From positions 1 through 21,141 of the forward strand of contig CAZCCC010000023.1 of the NCBI GenBank assembly GCA_964497245.1: a stretch of 21,141 nt of DNA, given 5' to 3'. A program made the position numbers and the translations under genes. The first letter of the stretch is position 1. Each line of letters begins with the position of its first letter. This DNA is from CAZCCC01 sp964497245 (GTDB lineage Bacteria; Patescibacteriota; Patescibacteriia; Buchananbacterales; UBA6539). Shown here one piece after another: positions 7,217 through 14,484 of this stretch. The notes beneath the pieces were generated by a model. That model was not told where the DNA came from and did no database searches. It saw only the letters and a program-made list of their open reading frames with translations.

Positions 7217-8395
7217 ATGAGACAGCTAATCGTTTTGGTGATTTTGTTCTCAATAGTAGCTTCACCGGCGTTGGCTGGTGGGGTAATTCGGCCCGGAGCA
7301 ACATTGGGACCAAGGGCGCTAGGAATGGCCGGTGCTTACAACGCCGTGGCAAGCGACGGCTCGGCGTTCTACCACAACGTCGCCGGACTGACTCAAATCA
7401 AAAATAACTTTATTCAGCTCAACGCTGATTTGGTTATTCCTCGATTTGAATTCAATTCGCAGGAGTCGGAGTTCATCCTTTTTCCGATGCCGGAATTGGC
7501 GGGAGCAATGCATCTGTCCGATAAGCTGGTGCTTGGCGGCGGCATCTATGCGCCGTACGGTTTGGGAGTTACTTACTCCGACGGACCGTTTCAAGAAAGC
7601 CTACTGGCAGTGGTAAATACGACACTGTCTTTAAGCTACCAGCTTACCGATACTTTATCGGTTGGTGTCGGTGGAGATATTGGCTACGGCCAATTGATCT
7701 ACAAATCTTCACTACATCAGATTGGCGATGTCGTGATCAAGCCGCTGTTTATGGAAACCCAAGCTGATGGTTTCGGCCTTGGCTTCCGAGCGGGAGTTCT
7801 GTGGCAACCGGCTGATTGGTTTTCTTGGGGCTTGAGCTACTCGTCCGCAATGAAAATTGATCTGTCGGGCAAAACCGGAATTCAGCTTTTCGGTCTTGAT
7901 CTTGGAACCGACAAGTTTGATGCCAGCGTCAGCTTCCCTGCCCGCTGGGGTACCGGTATTGCCTTGCGACCGGCAAACGACTGGCTCGTAGCTCTGGATG
8001 TCAACTATTTCGACCATCGCCAGACTGACAACATCGACTTTGATTTCAAACTCCTGCCGACCATCCGTCAAAAACTGGATTGGGAAAGCAACTGGAGTAC
8101 ACATCTCGGAGTTGAACACCAATTAGACGAACACTGGACAGTCCGCACGGGCGTTGCATGGATGCAACATGCCATACCAAAAACCACCGCCAATCCGATT
8201 GTTCCGGATGGTGATGGCTGGTGTGCCGGTCTAGGAGTTGGTTACCAGAAGAACAACTGGTCTGTTGACGTCGCCTACCTGCACGCTTGGGCGGAAAGAG
8301 AAGTTGAACGGTCGCTTGGCCATCTTGCTCCCGGAGATTACAAGGCAGAAGTCGACGTCGTTTCGGTCGGTTTCACCTGGAAATTCGGAGGGTAA
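7217..8395 (+). CDS. FadL/OmpP1/TodX-like outer membrane beta-barrel transporter
   Basis: A 392-residue protein. Residues 1-20 are a Sec signal peptide (MRQLIVLVILFSIVASPALA) with an Ala-x-Ala cleavage site. The mature N-terminus has the family pattern: ALGMAGAYNAVASDGSAFYH then NVAGL, matching the plug region of FadL-type channels, followed by alternating aromatic/glycine strands. The C-terminus closes with a strand ending GFTWKFGG. Members carry fatty acids or other hydrophobic compounds across the outer membrane. The start is ATG 7217, with AGGGAG 8 bases upstream; the frame opens earlier but without a ribosome site. Its own promoter and terminator make it monocistronic, divergent from the methyltransferase. 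About 50% GC. Its presence implies a diderm cell, which conflicts with a patescibacterial reading of the signalling genes. Length is somewhat short for FadL (about 420-450) but normal for OmpP1-like members. Confidence 0.85.
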   Translation: MRQLIVLVILFSIVASPALAGGVIRPGATLGPRALGMAGAYNAVASDGSAFYHNVAGLTQIKNNFIQLNADLVIPRFEFNSQESEFILFPMPELAGAMHLSDKLVLGGGIYAPYGLGVTYSDGPFQESLLAVVNTTLSLSYQLTDTLSVGVGGDIGYGQLIYKSSLHQIGDVVIKPLFMETQADGFGLGFRAGVLWQPADWFSWGLSYSSAMKIDLSGKTGIQLFGLDLGTDKFDASVSFPARWGTGIALRPANDWLVALDVNYFDHRQTDNIDFDFKLLPTIRQKLDWESNWSTHLGVEHQLDEHWTVRTGVAWMQHAIPKTTANPIVPDGDGWCAGLGVGYQKNNWSVDVAYLHAWAEREVERSLGHLAPGDYKAEVDVVSVGFTWKFGG

Positions 8396-8406
8396 AAATG
8401 ACGTCC

Positions 8407-8461
8407 TCCCCGCACTCAAAAAGCCACCCTTCGGGTTGGCTTTTTTCATACGGGGTTTCCT
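8407..8461. repeat. REP-like hairpin module, left copy
   Basis: Begins TCCCCGCACTC (8407-8417) and ends TACGGGGTTTCCT (8449-8461). The ends pair with each other through CCCCG/CGGGG. The middle is the hairpin of the FadL gene terminator. A second module with the same two ends and a different middle lies at 8945-9000, on the other side of the transposase. Confidence 0.6.
8418..8446. terminator. Terminator of the FadL-like gene, probably bidirectional
   Basis: AAAAAGCCACCC (8418-8429) pairs with GGGTTGGCTTTTTT (to 8446) around TTC, with one bulged base. T6 follows on the plus strand and T5 on the minus strand, so it could also end transposase transcripts. Confidence 0.8.
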
Positions 8462-8473
8462 TTGCTCCGCTAC

Positions 8474-8905
8474 TCATGAGAACTCGGCAGTAATATCAAC
8501 ACCTCGGTCATAAGAATTCTGCCTATCTATGTATTTTCTAATTTGTTCTTCATTTAGCCCAATAGTCGACACAAAATACCCAACAGACCAGATACCGCTG
8601 TGGCTATAGATTTGATCAATAAATTTGAAGCGTTTTTTTAGATAGGCGCTGGAACAAGCTTTCAGCTCTTGAACCACAGCGGCTACCGGATAAATAGGCG
8701 GAATCTCAATTTGAAGATGAACGTGATCAAGACCGGTGTTGATATTATGGAAATACCAGTCTGGATGTCTACGCGCCGAGTTATATATTATTCTGACCAA
8801 TTCCGCCCTAACATAGTATTTCAAAATTTTGCGTCGGTACCTCGTACCCCACACAATATGATACTGGGTCTGATATACGCTATGGTTTAGCTGCCGAATT
8901 CTCAT
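8474..8905 (-). CDS. tnpA: IS200/IS605 family Y1 transposase (TnpA)
   Basis: A 143-residue single-strand DNA transposase of the HUH/Y1 type, normal length for the family. The N-terminus LNHSVYQTQYHIVWGTRYRRK is the usual family opening. The HUH pair is H61 and H63 (DHVHLQIEIPP), and the catalytic tyrosine is Y125 in QIRKYIDRQN. It looks complete and possibly active. These enzymes cut and join single-stranded DNA at hairpins near the element ends. A perfect hairpin lies just upstream (8914-8936), fitting a left-end site. ATG 8905 has no clear ribosome site; the hairpin may limit translation. A short inverted repeat coincides with the first and last codons of the gene, which is unusual for a family that lacks terminal inverted repeats. 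Confidence 0.92.
   Translation of the reverse strand: MRIRQLNHSVYQTQYHIVWGTRYRRKILKYYVRAELVRIIYNSARRHPDWYFHNINTGLDHVHLQIEIPPIYPVAAVVQELKACSSAYLKKRFKFIDQIYSHSGIWSVGYFVSTIGLNEEQIRKYIDRQNSYDRGVDITAEFS
8476..8490. repeat. Inverted repeat arm at the 3' end of tnpA
   Basis: ATGAGAACTCGGCAG reads inward here. Its partner CTGCCGAATTCTCAT is at 8891-8905, with 14 of 15 bases matching. Each arm sits on one end of the transposase coding region. Confidence 0.55.
8891..8905. repeat. Inverted repeat arm at the 5' end of tnpA
   Basis: Partner of 8476-8490. On the minus strand it encodes the first five residues MRIRQ. Confidence 0.55.
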
Positions 8906-8913
8906 GCTAACAG

Positions 8914-8936
8914 CTTAGCACACTGCGTGTGCTAAG
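8914..8936. repeat. Perfect hairpin upstream of tnpA, probable left-end transposase site
   Basis: CTTAGCACAC (8914-8923) and GTGTGCTAAG (8927-8936) with a 3-base loop. Subterminal hairpins of this kind are bound by TnpA of the IS200/IS605 family; a matching right-end hairpin is not obvious. Confidence 0.6.
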
Positions 8937-8944
8937 CCCATTCA

Positions 8945-9000
8945 TCCCCGCACTCGTTCGGATTTTTGATTCAAAAATCCTCACTCTTACGGGGTTTCCT
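8945..9000. repeat. REP-like hairpin module, right copy
   Basis: Same ends as 8407-8461: TCCCCGCACTC (8945-8955) and TACGGGGTTTCCT (8988-9000). The middle is different and holds a perfect hairpin, GGATTTTTG-ATT-CAAAAATCC (8960-8980). The two modules are 55 and 56 bases long. Confidence 0.6.
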
Positions 9001-9010
9001 GTAAGGAAAT

Positions 9011-9034
9011 AAAAACGACTGGCACAGCCAGTCG
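9011..9034 (-). terminator. Terminator of the serine recombinase gene
   Basis: On the minus strand CGACTGGC-TGT-GCCAGTCG (9016-9034) followed by TTTTT (9011-9015). It lies 55 bases after the recombinase stop. Confidence 0.7.
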
Positions 9035-9046
9035 CATCGTAACTAC

Positions 9047-9079
9047 TGAGGACGGAGTCACATCTGTCCTCATTTTTTT
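9047..9079 (+). terminator. Plus-strand terminator facing the recombinase gene
   Basis: TGAGGAC (9047-9053) pairs with GTCCTCA (9066-9072), followed by T7 (9073-9079). It would stop transcripts entering from the transposase side before they run antisense through the recombinase. Confidence 0.7.
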
Positions 9080-9089
9080 AAAAACGTTA

Positions 9090-10394
9090 TTACTTTTCCA
9101 ATGTCAATTTTTTATCAGTCAGAACCAATTGGCTTTTCAGGCAGGACAGCAACTCGCGCTTCTCGCTGGTGCCGCCTTCCCTTAAAATGTATTTGGCGTA
9201 TTCTCTCAGGTTAACATTTTTTTTGCCTTCCGTTGGCGCTTTGGCCGATCCGAAAACTTTATTAAACTTGTCATACCTCTCGATTTCTTTTTCCAGTTTA
9301 TGCTTCATGCCTATTTCGTTGATATCAATTTGGTCCATCATCTCAACCAGCTGGTCGATTAATACTTCTTCTCGGGTATATCCCGACTTGCATTCTTTGT
9401 CTTTGCTCCGGGTGCAACCGTAATAGACATAGCGATTTACCGTGCCGTCTTTCAGATTTTTAAATTTCTCGCAAGCAGTTATGCCCGAGCCGCATTCGCC
9501 GCACTTTATCAATCTAGTGAATGCAAACTCGCGATCCATATATCGACAATTCTTTTCTTTGTTTAGCTGACCTTGTGTTCTTTGAAACAGTTCTTTGGTA
9601 ATCAGCGGCTCATGTTTTCCCGCATACCAATTGCCGCTTTTTTGGGGATATTCAAACTCGCCGTAATATAAAGTATTTCGCAACAGGGTATAGAGATTGC
9701 TTAAAGACAAATACTTGCCATTTCTTGTTTTGAAATTGAGATCTTTTCGCAACCATAGATACAGCATTCGTCCGCTCCATTGTTCATCAGCGACTTTTTC
9801 AAACACCTGCTTGATAATCGTCCCTCGTTCGGGATCAATAACGATTTCACACTTTCGGTCACTCTGTTTGACGTTCAAATAGCCGGTTGGCGCTACGAAT
9901 GGCCAAAGTCCCATCTCGATTCTGGTTTTCATGCCCCGCTTGACATTAATGCTTTTATTGTCGTTTTCCAGTTTAGCCTGCGAACAAAGAATCATTAAGA
10001 GAAACTTTTCGTTTGGTGAGTTAGTAAATTTTTGCGTAAATGTTTTTATTTCAACCAACATTTTTTGATCAATCAAATCAACCAAAGAACCCAAATCTCC
10101 GGCATTACGGCTTAATCTGTCCGGAGCCCAAGTCAAAATCGCGTTAAATTTACCAGACTTCAAGTCCGCAATAAGCCGATTGAACACCGGCCTTTGTCCT
10201 GAAGCTTTGGCCGAATGGGCTTCGCGATAAACCTCAGTAATGTTTATTTTTTCTTTTGCCGCAAGGTCATACATTTCTTTGATTTGCGAGTCAATTGAAA
10301 GTGCCTGTTTTTCATCAGATTCGCTTGATTTTCTTGCATAAAGGCAATAACGCAAGGGCTCTAAAGTTTCTTGGGTTGTCATAGATTTTATCAT
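9090..10394 (-). CDS. Serine recombinase (resolvase/invertase N-domain, recombinase domain, zinc ribbon)
   Basis: A 434-residue site-specific recombinase. The catalytic domain shows Y19-A-R-K-S23 with S23 as the expected nucleophile, and the arginine motif APDRLSRN (R93, R96). The central recombinase domain has GLWPFVAPTGYLN and the LRNTLYYGEFEYP segment. A zinc ribbon follows (CGECGSG, then YYGCTRSKDKECK) and a charged C-terminal helix. It makes double-strand exchanges between attachment sites; this length is typical of element-borne serine integrases. It is divergent from the restriction operon, with about 120 bases between them, and is the likely agent that moved this island or its own element. 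Two ATGs are possible (10394 or 10382); neither has a good ribosome site. No inactivating change is seen. Confidence 0.92.
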   Translation of the reverse strand: MIKSMTTQETLEPLRYCLYARKSSESDEKQALSIDSQIKEMYDLAAKEKINITEVYREAHSAKASGQRPVFNRLIADLKSGKFNAILTWAPDRLSRNAGDLGSLVDLIDQKMLVEIKTFTQKFTNSPNEKFLLMILCSQAKLENDNKSINVKRGMKTRIEMGLWPFVAPTGYLNVKQSDRKCEIVIDPERGTIIKQVFEKVADEQWSGRMLYLWLRKDLNFKTRNGKYLSLSNLYTLLRNTLYYGEFEYPQKSGNWYAGKHEPLITKELFQRTQGQLNKEKNCRYMDREFAFTRLIKCGECGSGITACEKFKNLKDGTVNRYVYYGCTRSKDKECKSGYTREEVLIDQLVEMMDQIDINEIGMKHKLEKEIERYDKFNKVFGSAKAPTEGKKNVNLREYAKYILREGGTSEKRELLSCLKSQLVLTDKKLTLEK

Positions 10395-10429
10395 TAATTA
10401 TTAGGTTATCCGCTGACATTGATGACACA

Positions 10430-10455
10430 ACCCACCTAGGTAGTCTAGAGTGGGT
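10430..10455. repeat. Dyad between recombinase and restriction operon
   Basis: ACCCAC-CTAG (10430-10439) is mirrored by CTAG-a-GTGGGT (10445-10455) around GTAGT, with one unpaired base. It could be a recombinase or repressor site; nothing proves either. Confidence 0.45.
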
Positions 10456-10466
10456 AGTAGATAGCT

Positions 10467-10477
10467 TGTAGATAACT
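10467..10477. repeat. Direct repeat, left copy (possible attachment core)
   Basis: TGTAGATAACT, found again at 21095-21105 just past the last gene of the island. The copies are about 10.6 kb apart and bracket the eight-gene operon. Confidence 0.35.
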
Positions 10478-10504
10478 AATTTTGCTAATTTGAGCAAATT
10501 AGTT
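10474..10504. promoter_or_regulatory. Candidate operator hairpin in front of hsdM
   Basis: AACTAATTT (10474-10482) pairs with AAATTAGTT (10496-10504), with TGC/AGCA-type pairing inside and one bulge, giving about 12 pairs. It ends 12 bases before the first ATG of the operon. It may be a binding site for the helix-turn-helix at the start of HsdM, or an RNA hairpin in the leader. I see no strong sigma-70 promoter here. Confidence 0.4.
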
Positions 10505-10516
10505 AAGATGTAAGCT

Positions 10517-12262
10517 ATGAAAACCTATGAACACTTGACACTATATTTGAGGCATGATATGCTGATTAGAGTCAATATGCGTAAAGATATTAAAGCAAAA
10601 CTTAAAGGAATGCCGGAATTACTCTCAATTAGCCAGGTAGCTGACATTTTTAATATTCACCCCGATACACTCCGAAATTGGGAAAAGGAGGGTATTTTAG
10701 TGCCCATGCGGGTTGGTAAGCGTGGTGATCGTAAATATCGCCCTCAAGACATTCAAGCTATTGTGGATAAAATGGGTAGCAAATTGACCCTCCCCCAGCT
10801 TGAGTCATTTTTGTGGAAGAGCGCTGATATCCTCCGAGGAAAAATTGACAGTTCCGATTATAAAAAATACATCTTTGGACTTTTATTTTTTAAACGAATT
10901 AGTGACGTTTGGGACGAAGAGTATGAAAAGGTGATGAGGGAATATAATGACGAAATAATCGCCCGGGCTGATTATAACCATCGTTTTCAAGTCCCGAAAG
11001 AATGTCGTTGGTCGGTTGTCGAAGAGCGAGCCGAAAATATAGGTCAAAAGTTGAATGAAATTTTTGATAAGCTAGCCAACGCCAATAGCCCTAAGCTTGA
11101 TAAAATTTTTGCTGATCTTGATTTTGCAAATAAAGATCGTTTCCCTAATGAAACAATTCAACGATTAATTAATCATTTCTCGCAATATAATTTTGGTGAC
11201 ACCTATATCAGCACTGACGTTCTTGGCGATGCATATGAATACTTAATCAAACAATTCGCCGCTGACGCAGGCAAAAAAGGCGGCGAGTTTTACACCCCGC
11301 GGGAAGTTGAACGAATTATTATTCAGATTTTGAAGCCGCACCAAAAAGATCATATCTATGATCCGACAGTCGGCTCCGGAGGATTTTTATTGGAAGCATT
11401 CCACCATCTTCAAGAAAAAGAAGGCGAAAAGGTAGCTCGTACTCTTTATCTCTATGGTCAGGAAATAAATATCGGAACCTTTGCCATCGCTAAAATTAAT
11501 ATGTTTCTTCATGGTCTTGATAGTGCCGATATTCAGCGGGGTGATACATTAGCTAATCCTCAATTTTTAAATCCAAATGGTAGTCTCAAAACTTTTGATA
11601 TTGTCGTAGCTAATCCACCATACGCAATTAGTGATTGGGAAGACGAAATCTTTAAGTCTGATAAACATGGTCGTCTTGATGGATACGATATGCCGCCGAA
11701 AAAAACAGCTGATTTCGCTTTCGTGCTTCACATCATCAAGTCGATGAATTCAAATGGACGAGCTGGTGTGGTACTCCCACACGGTGTGTTATTTCGAGGT
11801 GGCGCCGAGGGGCGTATTCGCGAGCAGATTTTAAAAAATGACTTGATTGATTCCGTCATTGCTTTGCCACCAAAACTTTTTTATGGTACTGGCATTCCAG
11901 CGGCCATTTTGATTTTTAATAAAAATAAATCAGACAATCATAAGGGTAATGTTCTAATTATTGATGCCGAAAAGGATTTTTCTGAAGGCAAGAACCAAAA
12001 TAGCTTGCGTCGTCAGGATATTGAAAAAATAATTAAAGCTCACGATGGGTATAAGAATGTTGAGGGCTATGCTCGGGTTGTTAGTTTAAAAGAAATTGAA
12101 AAGAATGATTTTAATCTAAACGTTAGGCGTTATATAGAGAATAGAAAAAAAGAAGAAGAGATCAATGTATCAGGTGTACACAAGGAATTAGTGACCCTCG
12201 AAAAAGAACGTGCGGAGATTGATAGGCAAGTCAGTTCTTATCTTAATAAATTGGGGTATTAA
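10517..12262 (+). CDS. hsdM: Type I restriction-modification methylase subunit HsdM with N-terminal MerR-like HTH
   Basis: A 581-residue protein. From about residue 88 (LTLPQLESFLWKSADILRG) it is a standard HsdM: SAM motif I in DPTVGSGGF (D282) and catalytic N366-P-P-Y369 for adenine N6 methylation. In front is a MerR/excisionase-type helix-turn-helix (about 35-85: LSISQVADIFNIHPDTLRNW, then RKYRPQDIQAIV), which ordinary HsdM lacks. It heads an operon with hsdS, hsdR and non-canonical partners, and pairs with HsdS to methylate the recognition site. The added domain may bind the operon's own promoter or another DNA site; that is inference. The start is unsure: ATG 10517 opens the frame, but ATG 10559 has GAGG 6 bases upstream. 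Both keep the HTH intact. Confidence 0.93.
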   Translation: MKTYEHLTLYLRHDMLIRVNMRKDIKAKLKGMPELLSISQVADIFNIHPDTLRNWEKEGILVPMRVGKRGDRKYRPQDIQAIVDKMGSKLTLPQLESFLWKSADILRGKIDSSDYKKYIFGLLFFKRISDVWDEEYEKVMREYNDEIIARADYNHRFQVPKECRWSVVEERAENIGQKLNEIFDKLANANSPKLDKIFADLDFANKDRFPNETIQRLINHFSQYNFGDTYISTDVLGDAYEYLIKQFAADAGKKGGEFYTPREVERIIIQILKPHQKDHIYDPTVGSGGFLLEAFHHLQEKEGEKVARTLYLYGQEINIGTFAIAKINMFLHGLDSADIQRGDTLANPQFLNPNGSLKTFDIVVANPPYAISDWEDEIFKSDKHGRLDGYDMPPKKTADFAFVLHIIKSMNSNGRAGVVLPHGVLFRGGAEGRIREQILKNDLIDSVIALPPKLFYGTGIPAAILIFNKNKSDNHKGNVLIIDAEKDFSEGKNQNSLRRQDIEKIIKAHDGYKNVEGYARVVSLKEIEKNDFNLNVRRYIENRKKEEEINVSGVHKELVTLEKERAEIDRQVSSYLNKLGY

Positions 12263-12265
12263 ATT

Positions 12266-14077
12266 ATGAAACTTATAAAATTTAGAATTAAAAATTACAA
12301 ATCAATAATTGATTCCGGTGATTGTTATTTTAGTGAAAAATTAACTATCCTTGCTGGAAAGAATGAATCTGGCAAGACTTCTGTTCTAGAAGCTCTTGAA
12401 GATTTTCATCAGGACCGCTCCATAAGGGATGAAGCGAAACCAATTGAAGGAGATGCTATTCCTGAAGTGTCCGTCTCATTTAAACTTGTCCCCAAGGACA
12501 TAAATGAAATTTTTGAAACAATCGAGGCTGGTATGACCATTTCCAAAGACATTATGGTTACTTTAACTAAAAAGTTTGGTGTAAAAATATACGCTTTAGA
12601 TTCAGAATCTCGAAAACTCCTTGGTATTTCAAGGATTTATGAAGTTACAAAAAAGCAAATTTTGGAATCTATAAAAAAAATTGATATTTTAATTAAAAAA
12701 GCTGGCCGCGATGTTAAATTTCCACTCCTTGAGAAACAAAGACTAAGTGAATTCAAAGCTGAAGTTGTTACTTTTAAAACTCAAAATTCGGATCTGACAG
12801 ATATTTCCGCAGAAGTAGAAAAAGTTGAGAAAGCTATAGACGATTTTTATGCTCGTGAGAAGCTGGCTACAAGGTTTTCTGAGGAATTTGTAAAAACTCA
12901 GCTCCCATATTTTATTCTATTTTCATCTTTCGATGATGAATTTCCAAAATCAATTCCTATTGCTTCGCTTGCAAAAAATGATTGGGCACAAGATTTGGAA
13001 AATGTAAGTAGTTTTTCAATTGAAAAAATGTCTTCTAGTAACCAACAGGAACAGTTTAAGCATGAAAACTCCGTAAATATTGATTTTTCCAAAAAATTTG
13101 AAAAGTATTGGAAGCAAGACAAAATAAAGTTGCAAGTTAAAAAAGATGGTTCTGATTTAAATTTTTGGATTATAGAGAATAATAAACCCTATTATCCATC
13201 CCAACGCAGTAAGGGGCAGCAGTGGTATTTATCTTTTTATGTAAAGATTGTTGCCAGATTGCAAGAAGATAAGCCAAATATGATTTTAATTGATGAACCA
13301 GGCCTTTACCTTCATGCAAAAGCACAAAAAGATTTATTGCAAGTTCTGTCCGAAAATATAAACGACAATCCTGTCGTATTTTCAACTCATTCTCCATACC
13401 TAATCACCGAGGAAAATCTCGAAAATGTAAGGTTAATTGAGAAAACTATAAAAGGTAGTAAAATTTTAGGGAAAATACACGCCCATCCTACGGCCGACAA
13501 AGAAACCTTAACGCCGATACTTACCGCTATCGGTTTAGGAATCAATGATTCGATTACGAATCTTGATCAAAAGAATAATGTTGTTGTGGAAGGTCCCGAG
13601 GATGTTTTTTATTTACGAGCGTTTAAAGAGTTAGAAAAAAATGATATAGCGGTTAACTTTATTAATGGAGGAGGTGCTCCTAACATGGGCATTGTTGGTG
13701 CCGTTCTTGAAGGTTGGGGAGCGGATGTTTATTATCTTTATGATAATGATCAGGGTAAACGAGATGGTGCAAAAAAATTGAAGGCATGGAAGGTACTGCC
13801 CGAGGTAATAAAAAAGGTTTTAAATAAAGATGGTTCAACTATCATTGATATTTTTGACCACGAGGACTTCAAGACATATGTGATGGATAGTCCAACCTTA
13901 ACTTATGATGGAACCAATTCCGATTACATAAAATCATTAAAGCCGCGTCCAGATAAAGTATTGCTTGCTCGCATGTTTTTACAAAAAGCCAGAGCCGGTT
14001 CCGTGTCGCTTAGTGATACTACCAAACAGAACATAAGCCTTCTTTTCCAGGAGATTGAGTTTAAGCATGCAAAATAA
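12266..14077 (+). CDS. OLD-family ATPase/TOPRIM nuclease
   Basis: A 603-residue protein with the OLD/GajA-type plan. The N-terminal half is an ABC/SMC-like ATPase: Walker A GKNESGKTS (31-39), a signature-like RSKGQQWYLSF, Walker B ILIDEPG with D343/E344, and the H-loop VVFSTHSPYLI. A coiled insertion separates the two halves of the ATPase. The C-terminal TOPRIM domain has E442 in VVVEGPEDVFYLRA, GGGAP, and D493-N-D495 in YLYDNDQGKRDG, the metal-binding acidic set of OLD nucleases. Such proteins are DNA nicking or cutting enzymes in phage defence; in Gabija the partner is a UvrD-like helicase, which is absent here. It starts 3 bases after hsdM, inside the RM operon, so its likely role is extra or back-up defence. 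All motifs look intact. Confidence 0.9.
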   Translation: MKLIKFRIKNYKSIIDSGDCYFSEKLTILAGKNESGKTSVLEALEDFHQDRSIRDEAKPIEGDAIPEVSVSFKLVPKDINEIFETIEAGMTISKDIMVTLTKKFGVKIYALDSESRKLLGISRIYEVTKKQILESIKKIDILIKKAGRDVKFPLLEKQRLSEFKAEVVTFKTQNSDLTDISAEVEKVEKAIDDFYAREKLATRFSEEFVKTQLPYFILFSSFDDEFPKSIPIASLAKNDWAQDLENVSSFSIEKMSSSNQQEQFKHENSVNIDFSKKFEKYWKQDKIKLQVKKDGSDLNFWIIENNKPYYPSQRSKGQQWYLSFYVKIVARLQEDKPNMILIDEPGLYLHAKAQKDLLQVLSENINDNPVVFSTHSPYLITEENLENVRLIEKTIKGSKILGKIHAHPTADKETLTPILTAIGLGINDSITNLDQKNNVVVEGPEDVFYLRAFKELEKNDIAVNFINGGGAPNMGIVGAVLEGWGADVYYLYDNDQGKRDGAKKLKAWKVLPEVIKKVLNKDGSTIIDIFDHEDFKTYVMDSPTLTYDGTNSDYIKSLKPRPDKVLLARMFLQKARAGSVSLSDTTKQNISLLFQEIEFKHAK

Positions 14078-14097
14078 GACACAAATATTATAAAAGG

Positions 14098-14484
14098 ATG
14101 GTAATAGATAAACCAAAGTTAAGCATCTCAACAAATACAGCTAGGAGCATTCCTGCTATCAAGGAAGCATTTGACGGTTTTGATGTTGAATTTAAAGGAA
14201 TACTACAGCAAAAATCCTTTGGTGACATTGCTATGCAGGTGATAATTTTTTTGTCCGGGGCCTTTATTGGAGGAGCCACCTGGGACCTGTTTAAGGTTTC
14301 TGTCCGAAAATTGTTAACGAAATTTCCCAATGCGCAAATTATTATTAGAGATTCAAATTCTATTATGTATACAATTAAAGATGATAATAATGTTATGGTC
14401 ATTGTAGTTCCGGATCGAGTTCATGAATTTTCACATATTCAAACATTAGATGATTTGATTCAACACCTTAAAAAAGATGACTAA
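14098..14484 (+). CDS. Small single-pass membrane protein of unknown function in the RM operon
   Basis: A 128-residue protein I do not recognise. Residues 1-45 are polar with a mixed beta-like pattern. One hydrophobic segment (about 48-64: AMQVIIFLSGAFIGGAT) is likely a membrane helix with a Gly-rich centre. Then comes a basic helix (KVSVRKLLTKF) and a beta-rich tail (AQIIIRDSNSIMYTIKD, NVMVIVVPD). The plan (strands, glycine-rich helix, basic turn, hairpin) recalls small effector-associated membrane components described in some conflict systems, but I cannot prove kinship. It lies between the OLD gene (20-base gap) and hsdS (overlap of 8 bases), so it is co-expressed. AAAAGG directly abuts ATG 14098, too close for a normal ribosome site, but no other start exists in frame. 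A role as membrane effector or anchor is inference. Confidence 0.75.
   Translation: MVIDKPKLSISTNTARSIPAIKEAFDGFDVEFKGILQQKSFGDIAMQVIIFLSGAFIGGATWDLFKVSVRKLLTKFPNAQIIIRDSNSIMYTIKDDNNVMVIVVPDRVHEFSHIQTLDDLIQHLKKDD

Noticed and set aside
8914..9080. CRISPR-like array from the several short repeats
   Set aside because: The repeats are unlike one another, inverted and not regularly spaced; they are terminators and hairpins.
10395..10516. Clear sigma-70 promoter for the defence operon
   Set aside because: Candidate boxes (TTGTAG, TTGAGC) have no matching -10 at 16-18 bases, so no promoter is claimed.
12266..14077. Gabija system (GajA with GajB)
   Set aside because: The ATPase/TOPRIM protein fits GajA-type OLD nucleases, but no UvrD-like helicase gene is next to it.
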